Shown here: in pieces, positions 36,237 to 45,318 of the stretch
How the letters are laid out: every line of letters starts with the position of its first letter
How positions within the stretch are numbered: the stretch's first letter is position 1
NCBI RefSeq assembly: GCF_011038785.1
Contig: NZ_JAAKDT010000002.1
Coordinates: 62,001 to 126,000, forward strand
DNA: 64,000 bases
Direction of reading: 5' to 3'
Origin: Parabacteroides sp. ZJ-118
Lineage (GTDB): Bacteria > Bacteroidota > Bacteroidia > Bacteroidales > Tannerellaceae
Made by a program: the position numbers and the translations under genes
Notes under the pieces: model-generated
Databases searched by the model: none
The model's input: only the letters and a program-made list of their open reading frames with translations
What the model was told of the DNA's origin: nothing

Positions 36237-36410
36237 ATGAAAGCGATGGTTTGTATAAAGTGGGTGTTTGTAGGCGCGGTATCGCTGATGATTTGCTCAT
36301 CTTGCGTATCGTCTAGGATCTCGCCCAGTATGAGTGTAGGAGTTCCATTGAAGAAGGGGCAGGCCCCAAATGTCGGATTCCAGTGGTATGAGACTGGGAG
36401 GTCTTATTAA
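36237..36410 (+). CDS. 57-aa putative small lipoprotein
   Basis: A short ORF lies between the barrel and FecR genes, 14 bp after the barrel stop and 15 bp before the anti-sigma start, in the same direction. It encodes MKAMVCIKWVFVGAVSLMIC followed by SSC (Cys23), a lipoprotein-type signal. The mature peptide is about 35 residues, with SMSVGVPLKKGQAPNVGFQW and a Tyr terminus. No family is recognised. The compact spacing and signal sequence argue that it is a real gene. A partner of the neighbouring barrel is possible. Confidence 0.65.
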   Translation: MKAMVCIKWVFVGAVSLMICSSCVSSRISPSMSVGVPLKKGQAPNVGFQWYETGRSY

Positions 36411-36425
36411 ATAGAAAGAATAGCA

Positions 36426-37268
36426 ATGAACAACGAGCATGGCAATAAATTGGATCAACGTATCCGTTTCGTAGCGAAACACTATCGGGAAGGAAGCCTT
36501 GATACGGATAAGGCATGGCAGCGGTTCGCTTCCGAGCATGCGATTAGCCGGAAGGCCTCGTTTCGTCGGTACTGGATCGGGGCGGCCGCTGTCGTGTTAG
36601 TGCTCGTAGGTTTGGGGACATGGTTCGTGGTAGAGAGAAACGCCCCGGATTGGGTCGCGATTACTACCGCCTCCGGGCAAATGAAAGATGTTTACCTTCC
36701 GGATAGTACCTTGGTCGCCTTGGCCGGCGATTCCTGGATCCGGTATGACGCGAAGAGATATGATAAAGAGAGGCGTGCCGTGGAGATGAATGGAAAGGCC
36801 TTTTTCCAAGTGACGCGGAACGAGGCACGCTCCTTCTCCGTGAAAACGAGCCAAACGGAAGTCAGGGTGCTGGGAACAAGTTTCCAGATAGATGAGAGGC
36901 CTACCGTTACGGAAGTCAATGTAGTTGCCGGCAAGGTATGTTTTATCGCCGGGGAGGAAAAGGAGAATGTGATACTTACCGCCGGAATGTCGGCTCAGTA
37001 TTCTATGGAGAACAAGGAGATAACGGTAGTGACGGAAGAAGATATGAACAAGTTGGCTTGGAGAACGGGGCAACTTCGTTTTATGGAGACGCCGCTGGAT
37101 AAGGTGATCGAGGATCTGAGTGATTATTATCAAGTCAAGATTACGAACCGGATAAAGAATGAGGGGGCGAAATTGACCGCTACCTTTACGGATCTGCCTT
37201 TGGAGGATGTATTGCAGGTGGTTAACCAGACATTGGACGCACGTCTGGTTTCCACTTCGAAGAAATAA
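36426..37268 (+). CDS. FecR-family anti-sigma factor
   Basis: The 280-aa single-pass inner-membrane protein has a cytoplasmic N-terminus (1-40), one transmembrane helix (WIGAAAVVLVLVGLGTWFVV, about 41-60), a periplasmic FecR domain (VTRNEARSFSVKTSQTEVRVLGTSFQI), and a C-terminal DUF4974/STN-like domain (ETPLDKVIEDLSDYYQVKI). It should hold the sigma factor at 34854 until the STN-TBDR at 37375 signals. The C-terminal half is the usual contact site for the STN domain. Confidence 0.93.
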   Translation: MNNEHGNKLDQRIRFVAKHYREGSLDTDKAWQRFASEHAISRKASFRRYWIGAAAVVLVLVGLGTWFVVERNAPDWVAITTASGQMKDVYLPDSTLVALAGDSWIRYDAKRYDKERRAVEMNGKAFFQVTRNEARSFSVKTSQTEVRVLGTSFQIDERPTVTEVNVVAGKVCFIAGEEKENVILTAGMSAQYSMENKEITVVTEEDMNKLAWRTGQLRFMETPLDKVIEDLSDYYQVKITNRIKNEGAKLTATFTDLPLEDVLQVVNQTLDARLVSTSKK

Positions 37269-37374
37269 AATCAGGTCATTTTGTGAGATCTATCGGGAGC
37301 CTGAAAAAATAGCCTTATCCAGATAGGGGTATTTCAGGAGTATCTGGTCTTATAAGTGAATGCAATAAGGTAGA
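37269..37374 (+). other. 106-bp leader between FecR and TBDR genes with a hairpin
   Basis: CCAGATA and TATCTGG (about 37319-37346) form a stem that CTTAT/ATAAG can extend outward with a bulge. There is no T-run. It may separate expression levels of the anti-sigma gene and the receptor, as processing hairpins do. Confidence 0.35.
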
Positions 37375-40131
37375 ATGATGACAGAGTGGATGAATAAATG
37401 GCTTATGCCCATTTTTTGCTGGATGATTTTTATGCCCGTACCGGAGCTCTTGGCTCAATCTTCCAAGACGAAGGATGATCCTCGGGTTACGTTGCGTATG
37501 AAGGAGGTTTCGTTGCCGGAGATCTTGTCGGAGATCGAAAAACAGGCAGGCGTGACCTTCTCGTATGAGTCTTCTTTGTTGAAAGAGCTTCCGAAGATCA
37601 GTTTCCAAGTGGAAGATGAGACATTGACGGATTGTTTGACCCGCTTGTTCGAGCCGTATCCGATCGTGTATAAGGTGAGTGGAAAGATCGTGATTCTGAA
37701 GCGTAAACAGAGGCAGGTGACGGTCAGCGGCTTCGTGAGGGATCAAGCCTCCTCGGAGCCTCTGATCGGAGCCTCTGTTTATGAGGTCGCCGGTCAGAAA
37801 GGCTCGGCTACGAATAGCTATGGCTTTTTCAGCTTGACGCTTCCGCCGGGGAATATCCGCTTGCAGGCTTCTTACATTGGTTATGAGAGCTGTTCCTTTT
37901 CTTTCACGGAATTGGATAAGGATACCTTGTTAAATATGGAGTTGCGTCCGAACGCTCGTCTGGAGGAAGTGGTAGTTACCGCTTCGGAGCGGGATCGTTT
38001 GTCTGTAAATAACACCTTGATGGGAACGATGGGGTTTAGCCAGAAGACGATCAAGGCGACACCGACCCTGTTTGGTGAGTCTGATATCGTGAAGACCCTG
38101 CAACTGACTCCGGGTGTAGCCACCGGGACAGAGGGACTGGCTGGTTTATATGTTCGTGGCGGCGACCAAGATGGAAATCTGTTTTTGATAGACGGTAACC
38201 CGGTTTACCAGATCAATCATGTCGGTGGGCTATTCTCTGCTTTCAATCCGGAGGCGATCCGCAATCTGGAATTTTTCAAGGCGGGTTTCCCCGCAAGATA
38301 TGGCGGGAGACTCTCGTCCGTGGTAGATATCCATACCAAAGAGGGCAATATGAAAGAGTACCGTGGTAGCGCTACGATCGGGCTGATCTCCGGAAACCTG
38401 AGCTTGGAAGGTCCTATCATCAAGGATCGCACGGCTTTTCAAGTAGCGCTCAGACGTTCGTGGCTGGATGTACTCTCTGCCCCGGCGATAGCGATAGCAA
38501 ATAAGGTTCGAAAAGACGGTTATAAAATGAATTTTCGTTACGCTTTTCACGACTTGAATGTAAAGCTTAATCATCGTTTCAGCGATCGTAGCCGGATGTT
38601 CTTCAGCTTATATAATGGGAATGATGTATTAGGAGGGGGAACGGATTTCTCAACGAAAGAGGAGCAAGTCCCATATACGGATGGTACCTATTCGTCGCTG
38701 CGCTGGGGTAATTTGATGGGGACCTTGGGCTGGACTTATGTCATCAATAACCGCCTGTTCGGACGGGTCTCCGGGGTTTTCTCACGATATCGCTCGAATG
38801 TCCGGAGTTCAAAAGAATATAGCTATGGTGTGGAGGGGGAAGATGACTTCCTGTCTTCTTCATCGGAAACGAGTAGTTCCACCTCTATCTTGGATATGGG
38901 CATCCGTTCTTCATTTGATTACACGCCTTCTACGTCGCATGTGATCCGTTTTGGAGGAGATTTCTTGATGCATCGTTTTCGCCCGGAGTATAATGAAGTG
39001 AAAGCTGTCGGTTCCGGCATGCCGGGGTTTTCGAATATAGGGAAAATATATACGAATGATCTGCTATGGGCTCGTGAGGCGGCTGTTTTCGGAGAGGACG
39101 ATTGGAATGTATTACCTGGTTTGCGTTTGAACGCGGGGCTTCGGTTTAGCCTGTTCAACGTAGAGCGGAAGACTTATACCTTATTGGAGCCTCGCATTTC
39201 CTTTAGATGGTTGCTGCGCGACGATCTTAGTTTCAAAGCCTCATACGCTCGCATGGGGCAATATATCCATTTATTGGGAAACAGTTATATAAATTTGCCG
39301 ACGGATGCGTGGATGCCTGTCACTCGTAAGTTGAAACCTTTAATCAGCGATCAAGTCTCCGCCGGTTTCTATTATAACCTGATGCGTTCTTATAGCTTCT
39401 CGGTGGAAGGATATTATAAATGGATGAAGAACCTGTTGGATTATAAAGACGGCTATTCCTTCTTGCCCGGTACGGCGGCTTGGGAGGAGAAAATGGCAGT
39501 CGGCAAGGGGCGTTCGTATGGCGTGGAGTTCTTGGCCCGCAAGGAAAGCGGACGTACGGCCGGTTGGATTGGATATACACTTTCATGGTCGGATCGATGT
39601 TTCGATGAGATCGATAACGGACGACGCTTTCCGGCACGTTACGATAACCGGCATAAATTGAATATAGTGGTTTCGCATAAACTGTCGGATAGGGTGGAAC
39701 TGACTGCTGCTTGGACGTACACTTCCGGCAATCGTATGACCTTGTCGTTGGAAAGTTATGAGCAAGCGCAAGTTGGCACGCTTTCTATCCTTGATCCGTA
39801 CGGACAGGATAACTGGTCGGAATCATCCGGGGAAGTGGTGGATCTATATACACGCCGTAATAACTACCAGATGCCGGCTTATCATCGTCTGGATTTGGGA
39901 CTTGCTATTTATCGCCCGAAGAAGGAGGGGCGAATGGGCATCTGGAATATCAGTATCTATAATGTATACAGCCGGATGAATCCGTTTATGGTCTATAAAA
40001 GCGAGAGCTGGGCACCGATTATTCATTTGACCCCGGACTCTTCTTCTCAGTCCGGTCAAAATAGACCTTGTTTTAAACTGATTGGTATTATGCCCATCAT
40101 CCCTTCCATATCATATACGTATAAATTCTAG
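37375..40131 (+). CDS. STN-type TonB-dependent receptor of the FecR/sigma system
   Basis: The 918-aa protein starts at the first of two adjacent ATGs. A signal peptide precedes an STN domain (about 35-110, VTLRMKEVSLPEILSEIEKQ), a CarbopepD domain (about 115-200, VSGFVRDQASSEPLIGASVY), a plug (LYVRGGDQDGNLFLIDGNP, ARYGGRLSSVVDI) and a barrel ending in PSISYTYKF. It is FecA-like in layout and sits behind its sigma factor and FecR, so it should both import and signal. The ligand is unknown. GC content is much lower than in the related receptor at 22436 (23 of 60 bases in 39361-39420). Confidence 0.92.
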   Translation: MMTEWMNKWLMPIFCWMIFMPVPELLAQSSKTKDDPRVTLRMKEVSLPEILSEIEKQAGVTFSYESSLLKELPKISFQVEDETLTDCLTRLFEPYPIVYKVSGKIVILKRKQRQVTVSGFVRDQASSEPLIGASVYEVAGQKGSATNSYGFFSLTLPPGNIRLQASYIGYESCSFSFTELDKDTLLNMELRPNARLEEVVVTASERDRLSVNNTLMGTMGFSQKTIKATPTLFGESDIVKTLQLTPGVATGTEGLAGLYVRGGDQDGNLFLIDGNPVYQINHVGGLFSAFNPEAIRNLEFFKAGFPARYGGRLSSVVDIHTKEGNMKEYRGSATIGLISGNLSLEGPIIKDRTAFQVALRRSWLDVLSAPAIAIANKVRKDGYKMNFRYAFHDLNVKLNHRFSDRSRMFFSLYNGNDVLGGGTDFSTKEEQVPYTDGTYSSLRWGNLMGTLGWTYVINNRLFGRVSGVFSRYRSNVRSSKEYSYGVEGEDDFLSSSSETSSSTSILDMGIRSSFDYTPSTSHVIRFGGDFLMHRFRPEYNEVKAVGSGMPGFSNIGKIYTNDLLWAREAAVFGEDDWNVLPGLRLNAGLRFSLFNVERKTYTLLEPRISFRWLLRDDLSFKASYARMGQYIHLLGNSYINLPTDAWMPVTRKLKPLISDQVSAGFYYNLMRSYSFSVEGYYKWMKNLLDYKDGYSFLPGTAAWEEKMAVGKGRSYGVEFLARKESGRTAGWIGYTLSWSDRCFDEIDNGRRFPARYDNRHKLNIVVSHKLSDRVELTAAWTYTSGNRMTLSLESYEQAQVGTLSILDPYGQDNWSESSGEVVDLYTRRNNYQMPAYHRLDLGLAIYRPKKEGRMGIWNISIYNVYSRMNPFMVYKSESWAPIIHLTPDSSSQSGQNRPCFKLIGIMPIIPSISYTYKF

Positions 40132-40135
40132 GAAG

Positions 40136-41251
40136 ATGAAACCGATAAAGAATATCCTGATAAACACGATTTGTATGGTGGGTCTATTCTGTCTGATGTC
40201 TTGCATCAGGGAGATCGATCTTGAGTCGTTGAGACCGGATCCCACTTTGGTTGTGAACTGTGTCGCTATAACCGGCGAACCCTTGACTGTAAGTGTCTCC
40301 CGTACTTGGTTTTTTACGGATGATCATTCGAACGTGGTCTTGGATAAAGCCGAGGTGAATTTATTCGTGAATGGCGTTTTTAAGGAGCGTATGAGCTTTC
40401 AGGAGGGGGATGAGGTATTTAACACGAAAGGTTATTTCAAGTCTGATTTTATACCGGTGAAAGGAGATCGTATCCGTGTGGAAGCCTCTTACCCGGAATA
40501 TGGAGTGGCAAGCGCTGAGACAGTTATGCCTGAGCCTGCTCGAGTCTTGAAAGCGGGGGTAACCTATACCACGGTAGCTGCTTCTTTTGGTCCTACTCAC
40601 CGGAACGCGATTTATCAGGTAACGCTCAAAGATAATCCTTCCGAGGAGAATTATTATTTACTTCGTATGGAAGAGGGCATTCCTGTTTTTGATGGAATAG
40701 CTAAAAGATATACAGGAGAATATAAATGGTTCTCGGTGACCCCAAATTATGCGACTGAGCCTGTTTTTGGCCAATCATTGACAGCCTTGGATCAGATATT
40801 AGGTAATGATTGGATCTCCGGATATGGGGGAAAAGTCTTCTCAGACGAATTGATCAACGGTAAAGAATATACCTTGCGCATGACGGATGAGTATTATTAT
40901 GAATCTTATTATGGATCATATCCGCTAAAAGTAGTTCCAGATTCGATAGGGATAGAAGATCTAAATGAGGAAGATTTCCTTCCGATTCCTCCCAAGCACT
41001 TACGGGTACACCTCTATGCTATCTCTGCGGAATACTATCGATATCTGAAAGTTTTGCAAGATAAAGATACGGATTCTATTTCGAACCTTTTGATCGATGG
41101 TGGCTTGGCCGAACCGATCCGTGTATTTAGCAATATAGATGGGGGTGTCGGTATCTTAGGCAGTTGTCATGTAGGAATGTTTGAGACGGAAATAACGTCT
41201 TCCTCACATTCCAATCTTGAAGCGACCCGATTTGAAGACGGGATAGATTAG
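40136..41251 (+). CDS. DUF4249 lipoprotein
   Basis: The ATG at 40136 is 4 bp after the receptor stop and has an AGGAAG ribosome site; it gives 371 aa with a lipobox (LMSC, Cys23). DUF4249 features are the N-terminal sandwich (PTLVVNCVAITGEPLTVSVSRTW), KGDRIRVEASYPEY and a C-terminal beta region. As in the 20.5-26.9 kb cluster it pairs with an STN-TBDR and is probably its surface partner. Its last 48 bp overlap the convergent gene at 41204. Confidence 0.82.
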   Translation: MKPIKNILINTICMVGLFCLMSCIREIDLESLRPDPTLVVNCVAITGEPLTVSVSRTWFFTDDHSNVVLDKAEVNLFVNGVFKERMSFQEGDEVFNTKGYFKSDFIPVKGDRIRVEASYPEYGVASAETVMPEPARVLKAGVTYTTVAASFGPTHRNAIYQVTLKDNPSEENYYLLRMEEGIPVFDGIAKRYTGEYKWFSVTPNYATEPVFGQSLTALDQILGNDWISGYGGKVFSDELINGKEYTLRMTDEYYYESYYGSYPLKVVPDSIGIEDLNEEDFLPIPPKHLRVHLYAISAEYYRYLKVLQDKDTDSISNLLIDGGLAEPIRVFSNIDGGVGILGSCHVGMFETEITSSSHSNLEATRFEDGID

Positions 41252-42022
41252 GAACTGCGGTTCCATTTTCCGCCATACCGGGTTGTATTCATAGTTAATA
41301 CCGGCTCCCATCCAGAAATTATCAGTGATCCTGAACTCCATGGCACCGCCTACTTGCGTATGGTAAAAAAAAGGATTCCTGAGCATATGGGGATTGTTGT
41401 ACTCGTCAGCGTAATAAGCATATTGTCCCCATCCTTTCAATTTCAACCGGTCTGTAGGTTGATATTCTACTTGTACATTTGCGCCGGCTGTTATTCCTGG
41501 ACTGGGATTGAAGGGACTAAAGAAACGTCCACCGAATCCTCCGCCATAAAGGCTCCAATTACCGCTATGCCAAGAGATACCTCCGTTCACGATCGTCATA
41601 CCTCCGGCTCCCGGCCATGTATATTGAACACCATTAGCGATAAGATCGAAGCTCTCGTTTAGCTGTTTCATATAAGTCTCATTGAAATCCAACGCCATCG
41701 GCGATACTTCCCGAAGCATCGGGGTATATACGTTAAAGAAAGGCTGATAGGCAGCGGAAGATATCTGCATATCCATCGGACGCTCCTGTAGGGACGTATG
41801 GGGAATATCGGGCGTGAACTCCCGCAATTTAATATCGGCATCCCGTGTCCCCGCAGGGGTAAATGTTTTATAAGAGGTTTTCGGGATGTTCAGCTCGTAC
41901 GTCTTGTTTTTAGGTAAGACGACGATTTTACCCTCTTTATTTAAAACAAACGAAAAATCAGACTGTGCATGGATTCCAACAACACATATCCATGTCATAC
42001 ATATAAACAATCCTCGCCTCAT
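41204..42022 (-). CDS. Outer-membrane beta-barrel-like protein, unknown function
   Basis: The ATG at 42022 follows GGAGGAGAG and opens a signal peptide (MRRGLFICMTWICVVGIHAQ), giving 272 aa. An N-terminal non-barrel region (about 20-110) leads to repeated amphipathic strands: GGISWHSGNWSLYGGGFGG, VQVEYQPTDRLKLKGWGQY, VGGAMEFRITDNFWMGAGI. The pattern fits a surface or outer-membrane barrel without a named family. It is transcribed away from the ECF sigma gene at 42124 across a 101-bp gap, so it could be a target of that sigma factor. Its 3' end overlaps the convergent DUF4249 gene. Confidence 0.7.
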   Translation of the reverse strand: MRRGLFICMTWICVVGIHAQSDFSFVLNKEGKIVVLPKNKTYELNIPKTSYKTFTPAGTRDADIKLREFTPDIPHTSLQERPMDMQISSAAYQPFFNVYTPMLREVSPMALDFNETYMKQLNESFDLIANGVQYTWPGAGGMTIVNGGISWHSGNWSLYGGGFGGRFFSPFNPSPGITAGANVQVEYQPTDRLKLKGWGQYAYYADEYNNPHMLRNPFFYHTQVGGAMEFRITDNFWMGAGINYEYNPVWRKMEPQFLIYPVFKSGRFKIGM

Positions 42023-42123
42023 ACACTCTCCTCCTGTTTTTGGCGTGAAGGTAACTTTTTTCTGAATAAGATGCAACTTTTAGGATACCTGTTTCATCCA
42101 TAGTATAGAGAGTATAAGTACTT

Positions 42124-42675
42124 ATGGATGAACAACTGTTAATCAATGGATGTATGCGGGGTGAATCATGGGCTCGTAAGGAGTTGTACGAGCAATATGC
42201 TCCTGCCATGATGAGTGTTTGCATGCGTTACGTAGGTGACAGGGAGACGGCCCGCGATCTTCTGCAGGACGGGTTCGTGAAGATATTTACGAAGATCCGG
42301 TCGTATTCCGGCTCCGGAGCTTTCGGGGGGTGGGTACGGCGGATCTTTGTCACTACGGCTCTTGAATATCTCCGGTCTTCAGAGAACACGAGGCTAAGTG
42401 TAGGTCTGGACGGCTATGACGACAGTTTGGAAGATATCAACTACTCCGTATTGGACCGTTTATCAGCGGACGAGTTGTTGGCTTGCGTGGCCCAATTGCC
42501 GCCGGGATATCGCACGGTCTTCAACTTATATGCGATAGAGGGATATACGCATAGCGAGATCGCTGAGATGCTGCATGTGCAGGAGGCGACTTCCCGCTCC
42601 CAGTTTATCCGGGCGAGGAACGCTTTGCAAAAGAGTGTACAATCTTTAATAAAGCACGAAAATGCGGGACGATAA
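42124..42675 (+). CDS. ECF sigma factor, partner of a dual-membrane anti-sigma candidate
   Basis: The 183-aa ECF sigma has region 2 (YVGDRETARDLLQDGFVKIF and GGWVRRIFVTTALEYLR) and region 4 (LPPGYRTVFNLYAIEGYTHSEIAEMLHVQEATSRSQFIRARNAL). Its last 14 bp overlap the next gene, which encodes a protein with an anti-sigma-like N-terminus. It is not followed by FecR, so its input differs from that of the sigma at 34854. Closest in layout are the Das sigma factors of Bacteroides, which pair with Dma anti-sigma proteins. Confidence 0.92.
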   Translation: MDEQLLINGCMRGESWARKELYEQYAPAMMSVCMRYVGDRETARDLLQDGFVKIFTKIRSYSGSGAFGGWVRRIFVTTALEYLRSSENTRLSVGLDGYDDSLEDINYSVLDRLSADELLACVAQLPPGYRTVFNLYAIEGYTHSEIAEMLHVQEATSRSQFIRARNALQKSVQSLIKHENAGR

Positions 42676-44002
42676 GGATCATAACGAACAGTTGGATGAT
42701 TTCAGCGGCTATATGCGGCAACGCTTGGAAGAGCATCAGTCGCCGGTAGATGCCGGCTGTTGGGATGAGGTGGAGGCCCAGATGAACCGGAGAACGAGGT
42801 CACGGGGGTGGTTGTGGACGGGAGGCCTGGCTGCCGCCGTTGTGCTGGCCTTGGTTATTTGGCAGCTACCTTCCTCGGAGAAGATGCCATTGGAGGAATC
42901 GGATCCCTTTCAGGAAGAGAAAGCGGAGAAAGCGGAGGAAATGAGTAGGCTTCCGGAGCATCCCGTTTTACCTGTAGAGCCTGTGAAGAAACGTATAGCG
43001 AAAGTGTTGAAATGGGGAAAAAGGGCTAAGCCTTCCGCTATTGTTGGAGAAAAGGGAACGATCCTGGAGGATGAGAGGCGTGAAACTATCGAGATTATTG
43101 AGGAGGTAGCGTCCGAGGATTCAACGAACATAGTCGTTAAGCGAGGTGACTCTACGGTTCCTTTACCGGAAGGCGAACGGAGTCTCCAGCGAAAAGCCTC
43201 TTTGAAAAAGAAAGCCAAGAAGAGCAAACGGAATAAATGGTTATTGGCGGCCTCCGTTGGCTCCAGCGGTTATGTAGATAGCTTTTTAAATACAGATATG
43301 AGTTATGGCGATGCTTTTCCTCCGGAAGATATGAATAATTCGACGGGAAACCCTGATCCGAATAAACCGGATAAAGACGATGATGAAAAAGAGAATGGTA
43401 ATACGCCTCCCCAAACGGTCTCATTCCGTAATGCCTCGGTATTACGGAGTCCTAAGTTGGATGAGAATTTCCTGGATAATGGTTTGTTCGAATCTTATCC
43501 GGACGTTAGTTATTCCCTTCCGATATCTTTCGGCTTTACGGTACGAAAGGACTTTAGCCGGTGTATAGCCGTGGAAAGCGGATTGATGTACACGTATTTA
43601 TCCACTACGTTTAAGAAGGGAGGGGATTCTCCGTCGGAGGTAAAATCGTCTTTACATTATTTGGGTATTCCGTTGAATCTAGTGGTTTATTTATGGAAGA
43701 ATCAGAGATGGAATGTCTATCTCTCCGGAGGCTTTATGATGGAGAAGGGTTTGCAGGCCGTGTATAGTGGCTATATCACCGGAAACGGGACAACTATCTC
43801 TAAGCGCAAAAAGGAGGACATCCGCGGTATGCAATGGTCCGTGAATGCCTCGGTCGGTGCCGCTTATCGTTTCTATGGGGATTGGAGCCTCTATTTCGAA
43901 CCTCGCTTCTCCTATTATTTCGACTGTGATCAACCGGCTAGTATCCGTACGGACAAGCCGTTGGGATTTGGGTTGAACGCAGGTATACGATATGCTTTTT
44001 GA
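42662..44002 (+). CDS. Dma-type dual-membrane-spanning anti-sigma candidate
   Basis: The 446-aa protein has four visible parts. A hydrophilic cytoplasmic N-terminus (1-46, FSGYMRQRLEEHQSPVDAGCW) could bind sigma. One transmembrane helix follows (about 49-67, WLWTGGLAAAVVLALVIW). A charged linker of about 120 residues, rich in Lys/Glu, can cross the periplasm. A C-terminal region from about 195 has the alternating pattern of an outer-membrane barrel (WLLAASVGSSGYV, HYLGIPLNLVVYLWK, SLYFEPRFSYYF) and ends in GIRYAF. This architecture is that of the Dma family described in Bacteroides thetaiotaomicron, where the protein spans both membranes and controls vesiculation. The 14-bp overlap with the sigma gene supports pairing. 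Function here is inferred from architecture. Confidence 0.8.
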   Translation: MRDDKDHNEQLDDFSGYMRQRLEEHQSPVDAGCWDEVEAQMNRRTRSRGWLWTGGLAAAVVLALVIWQLPSSEKMPLEESDPFQEEKAEKAEEMSRLPEHPVLPVEPVKKRIAKVLKWGKRAKPSAIVGEKGTILEDERRETIEIIEEVASEDSTNIVVKRGDSTVPLPEGERSLQRKASLKKKAKKSKRNKWLLAASVGSSGYVDSFLNTDMSYGDAFPPEDMNNSTGNPDPNKPDKDDDEKENGNTPPQTVSFRNASVLRSPKLDENFLDNGLFESYPDVSYSLPISFGFTVRKDFSRCIAVESGLMYTYLSTTFKKGGDSPSEVKSSLHYLGIPLNLVVYLWKNQRWNVYLSGGFMMEKGLQAVYSGYITGNGTTISKRKKEDIRGMQWSVNASVGAAYRFYGDWSLYFEPRFSYYFDCDQPASIRTDKPLGFGLNAGIRYAF

Positions 44003-44023
44003 TGATTAAAATCTATTATAATT

Positions 44024-45283
44024 ATGCGTAAACTTTTTTATTGGGCATTTGCCTTTAGCCTTTGCGCCTTAATGGGATGCAAGGATGATGGAGTGAGAGT
44101 GGAGGTCGTTCGGTACGCTATCAATGAACCGGTATTCATGTCGATTTCCGAGTTTCGGAACTTAGTGAAGGTGACGGATGAGGTGGTGCCAATCACCAAG
44201 CGGGGTAAGATCTGTTTCTATAAGGATTACCTGTATATTTCTTCTCCGGATAAGGGCATCCATATCGTGGATAACAGGAATCCGGCATCTCCCCGGATAG
44301 CGGGCTTTGTAGAGCTGATCGGTAACGAGGATCTCTCGATCAAGGATGATAAATTGTATGCGGATTCGTATGTGGATTTGGTCTGGTTCGATATCTCTGA
44401 TCCGGAGAGACCTGAATTGGAAGGCCGTGTGGAGAACGCATTCCGTTATGCGCTTCCGACCATAGAGAATGACTATGGGTTCGATTATAATATGTGTTAT
44501 TCGGAGGAAGCGAGAGCGAAAGGTGTCGTGGTTGGTTGGAAGCTGAAGGAACGGGAGGAAACCATTTATTATTATCCGAGTTCTGGCGATTGTTTGACGA
44601 ACGAGGTGGCTTCTGGCACTTCCGCACAGGGAGAGAACGGATCTATGGCTCGTTTTTCTATTTATGGTAAGTACTTATATACGGTAGAACAGAATGTTAT
44701 GTGTGTTTTCGACCTTTCCGGTGACAAGCCTGTCTTGACGACAAATGACATTTGGTTGCAACGTGATGTTGAGACTCTTTTCAATTATGAGGATAAGCTG
44801 TTCATGGGAACTCCGACCGGTATGTTGATCTATTCGTTGGAAGATCCGCTAGCACCTAAGTATCGTTCTTCCGTAAGTCATGTCTTTGGCTGCGATCCGG
44901 TTGTCGTGGAGGATGATTTGGCATATGTGACCGTGCATTCCGGAAATACTTGTGGGCAAAATGCCAACGAGTTGATGATTATAGATGTAAGTGATGTGGA
45001 TCAACCGAACCTGCTGGTTACTTATGGCATGAAATGCCCGAAAGGATTAGGTATCGATAACGGTACTTTATTCCTCTGCGACGAAGGATTAAAGGTCTTC
45101 AACGTGAAGGATCCTATGACCTTGATGGCTAATCAGCTTGTTCATTATGCCGGCATGGAGGGTTATGACGTAATCCCTTTTAAGAATATCTTGATGATGA
45201 TCGCCGACGATGGCCTTTACCAATACGATTATTCCAATTTACAAGCCATATCTCAGTTAAGTAAATTGCCAATGGGCGAATAG
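44024..45283 (+). CDS. LVIVD-repeat beta-propeller lipoprotein
   Basis: The 419-aa lipoprotein has lipobox LMGC (Cys19) followed by KDDG, a short acidic export signal. The body has LVIVD-type propeller repeats: KGIHIVDNRNPASPRIAGF, VDLVWFDISDPERPELEGR, NELMIIDVSDVDQPNLLVTY, GLKVFNVKDP. It lies 21 bp after the Dma-like gene and is probably in the same transcript, so it may be the surface or periplasmic partner that senses a signal for the dual-membrane anti-sigma. Ligand unknown. Confidence 0.78.
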   Translation: MRKLFYWAFAFSLCALMGCKDDGVRVEVVRYAINEPVFMSISEFRNLVKVTDEVVPITKRGKICFYKDYLYISSPDKGIHIVDNRNPASPRIAGFVELIGNEDLSIKDDKLYADSYVDLVWFDISDPERPELEGRVENAFRYALPTIENDYGFDYNMCYSEEARAKGVVVGWKLKEREETIYYYPSSGDCLTNEVASGTSAQGENGSMARFSIYGKYLYTVEQNVMCVFDLSGDKPVLTTNDIWLQRDVETLFNYEDKLFMGTPTGMLIYSLEDPLAPKYRSSVSHVFGCDPVVVEDDLAYVTVHSGNTCGQNANELMIIDVSDVDQPNLLVTYGMKCPKGLGIDNGTLFLCDEGLKVFNVKDPMTLMANQLVHYAGMEGYDVIPFKNILMMIADDGLYQYDYSNLQAISQLSKLPMGE

Positions 45284-45318
45284 TGTTTAGTCTGACGCAT
45301 CTCCCAGAACCGAAAAGA

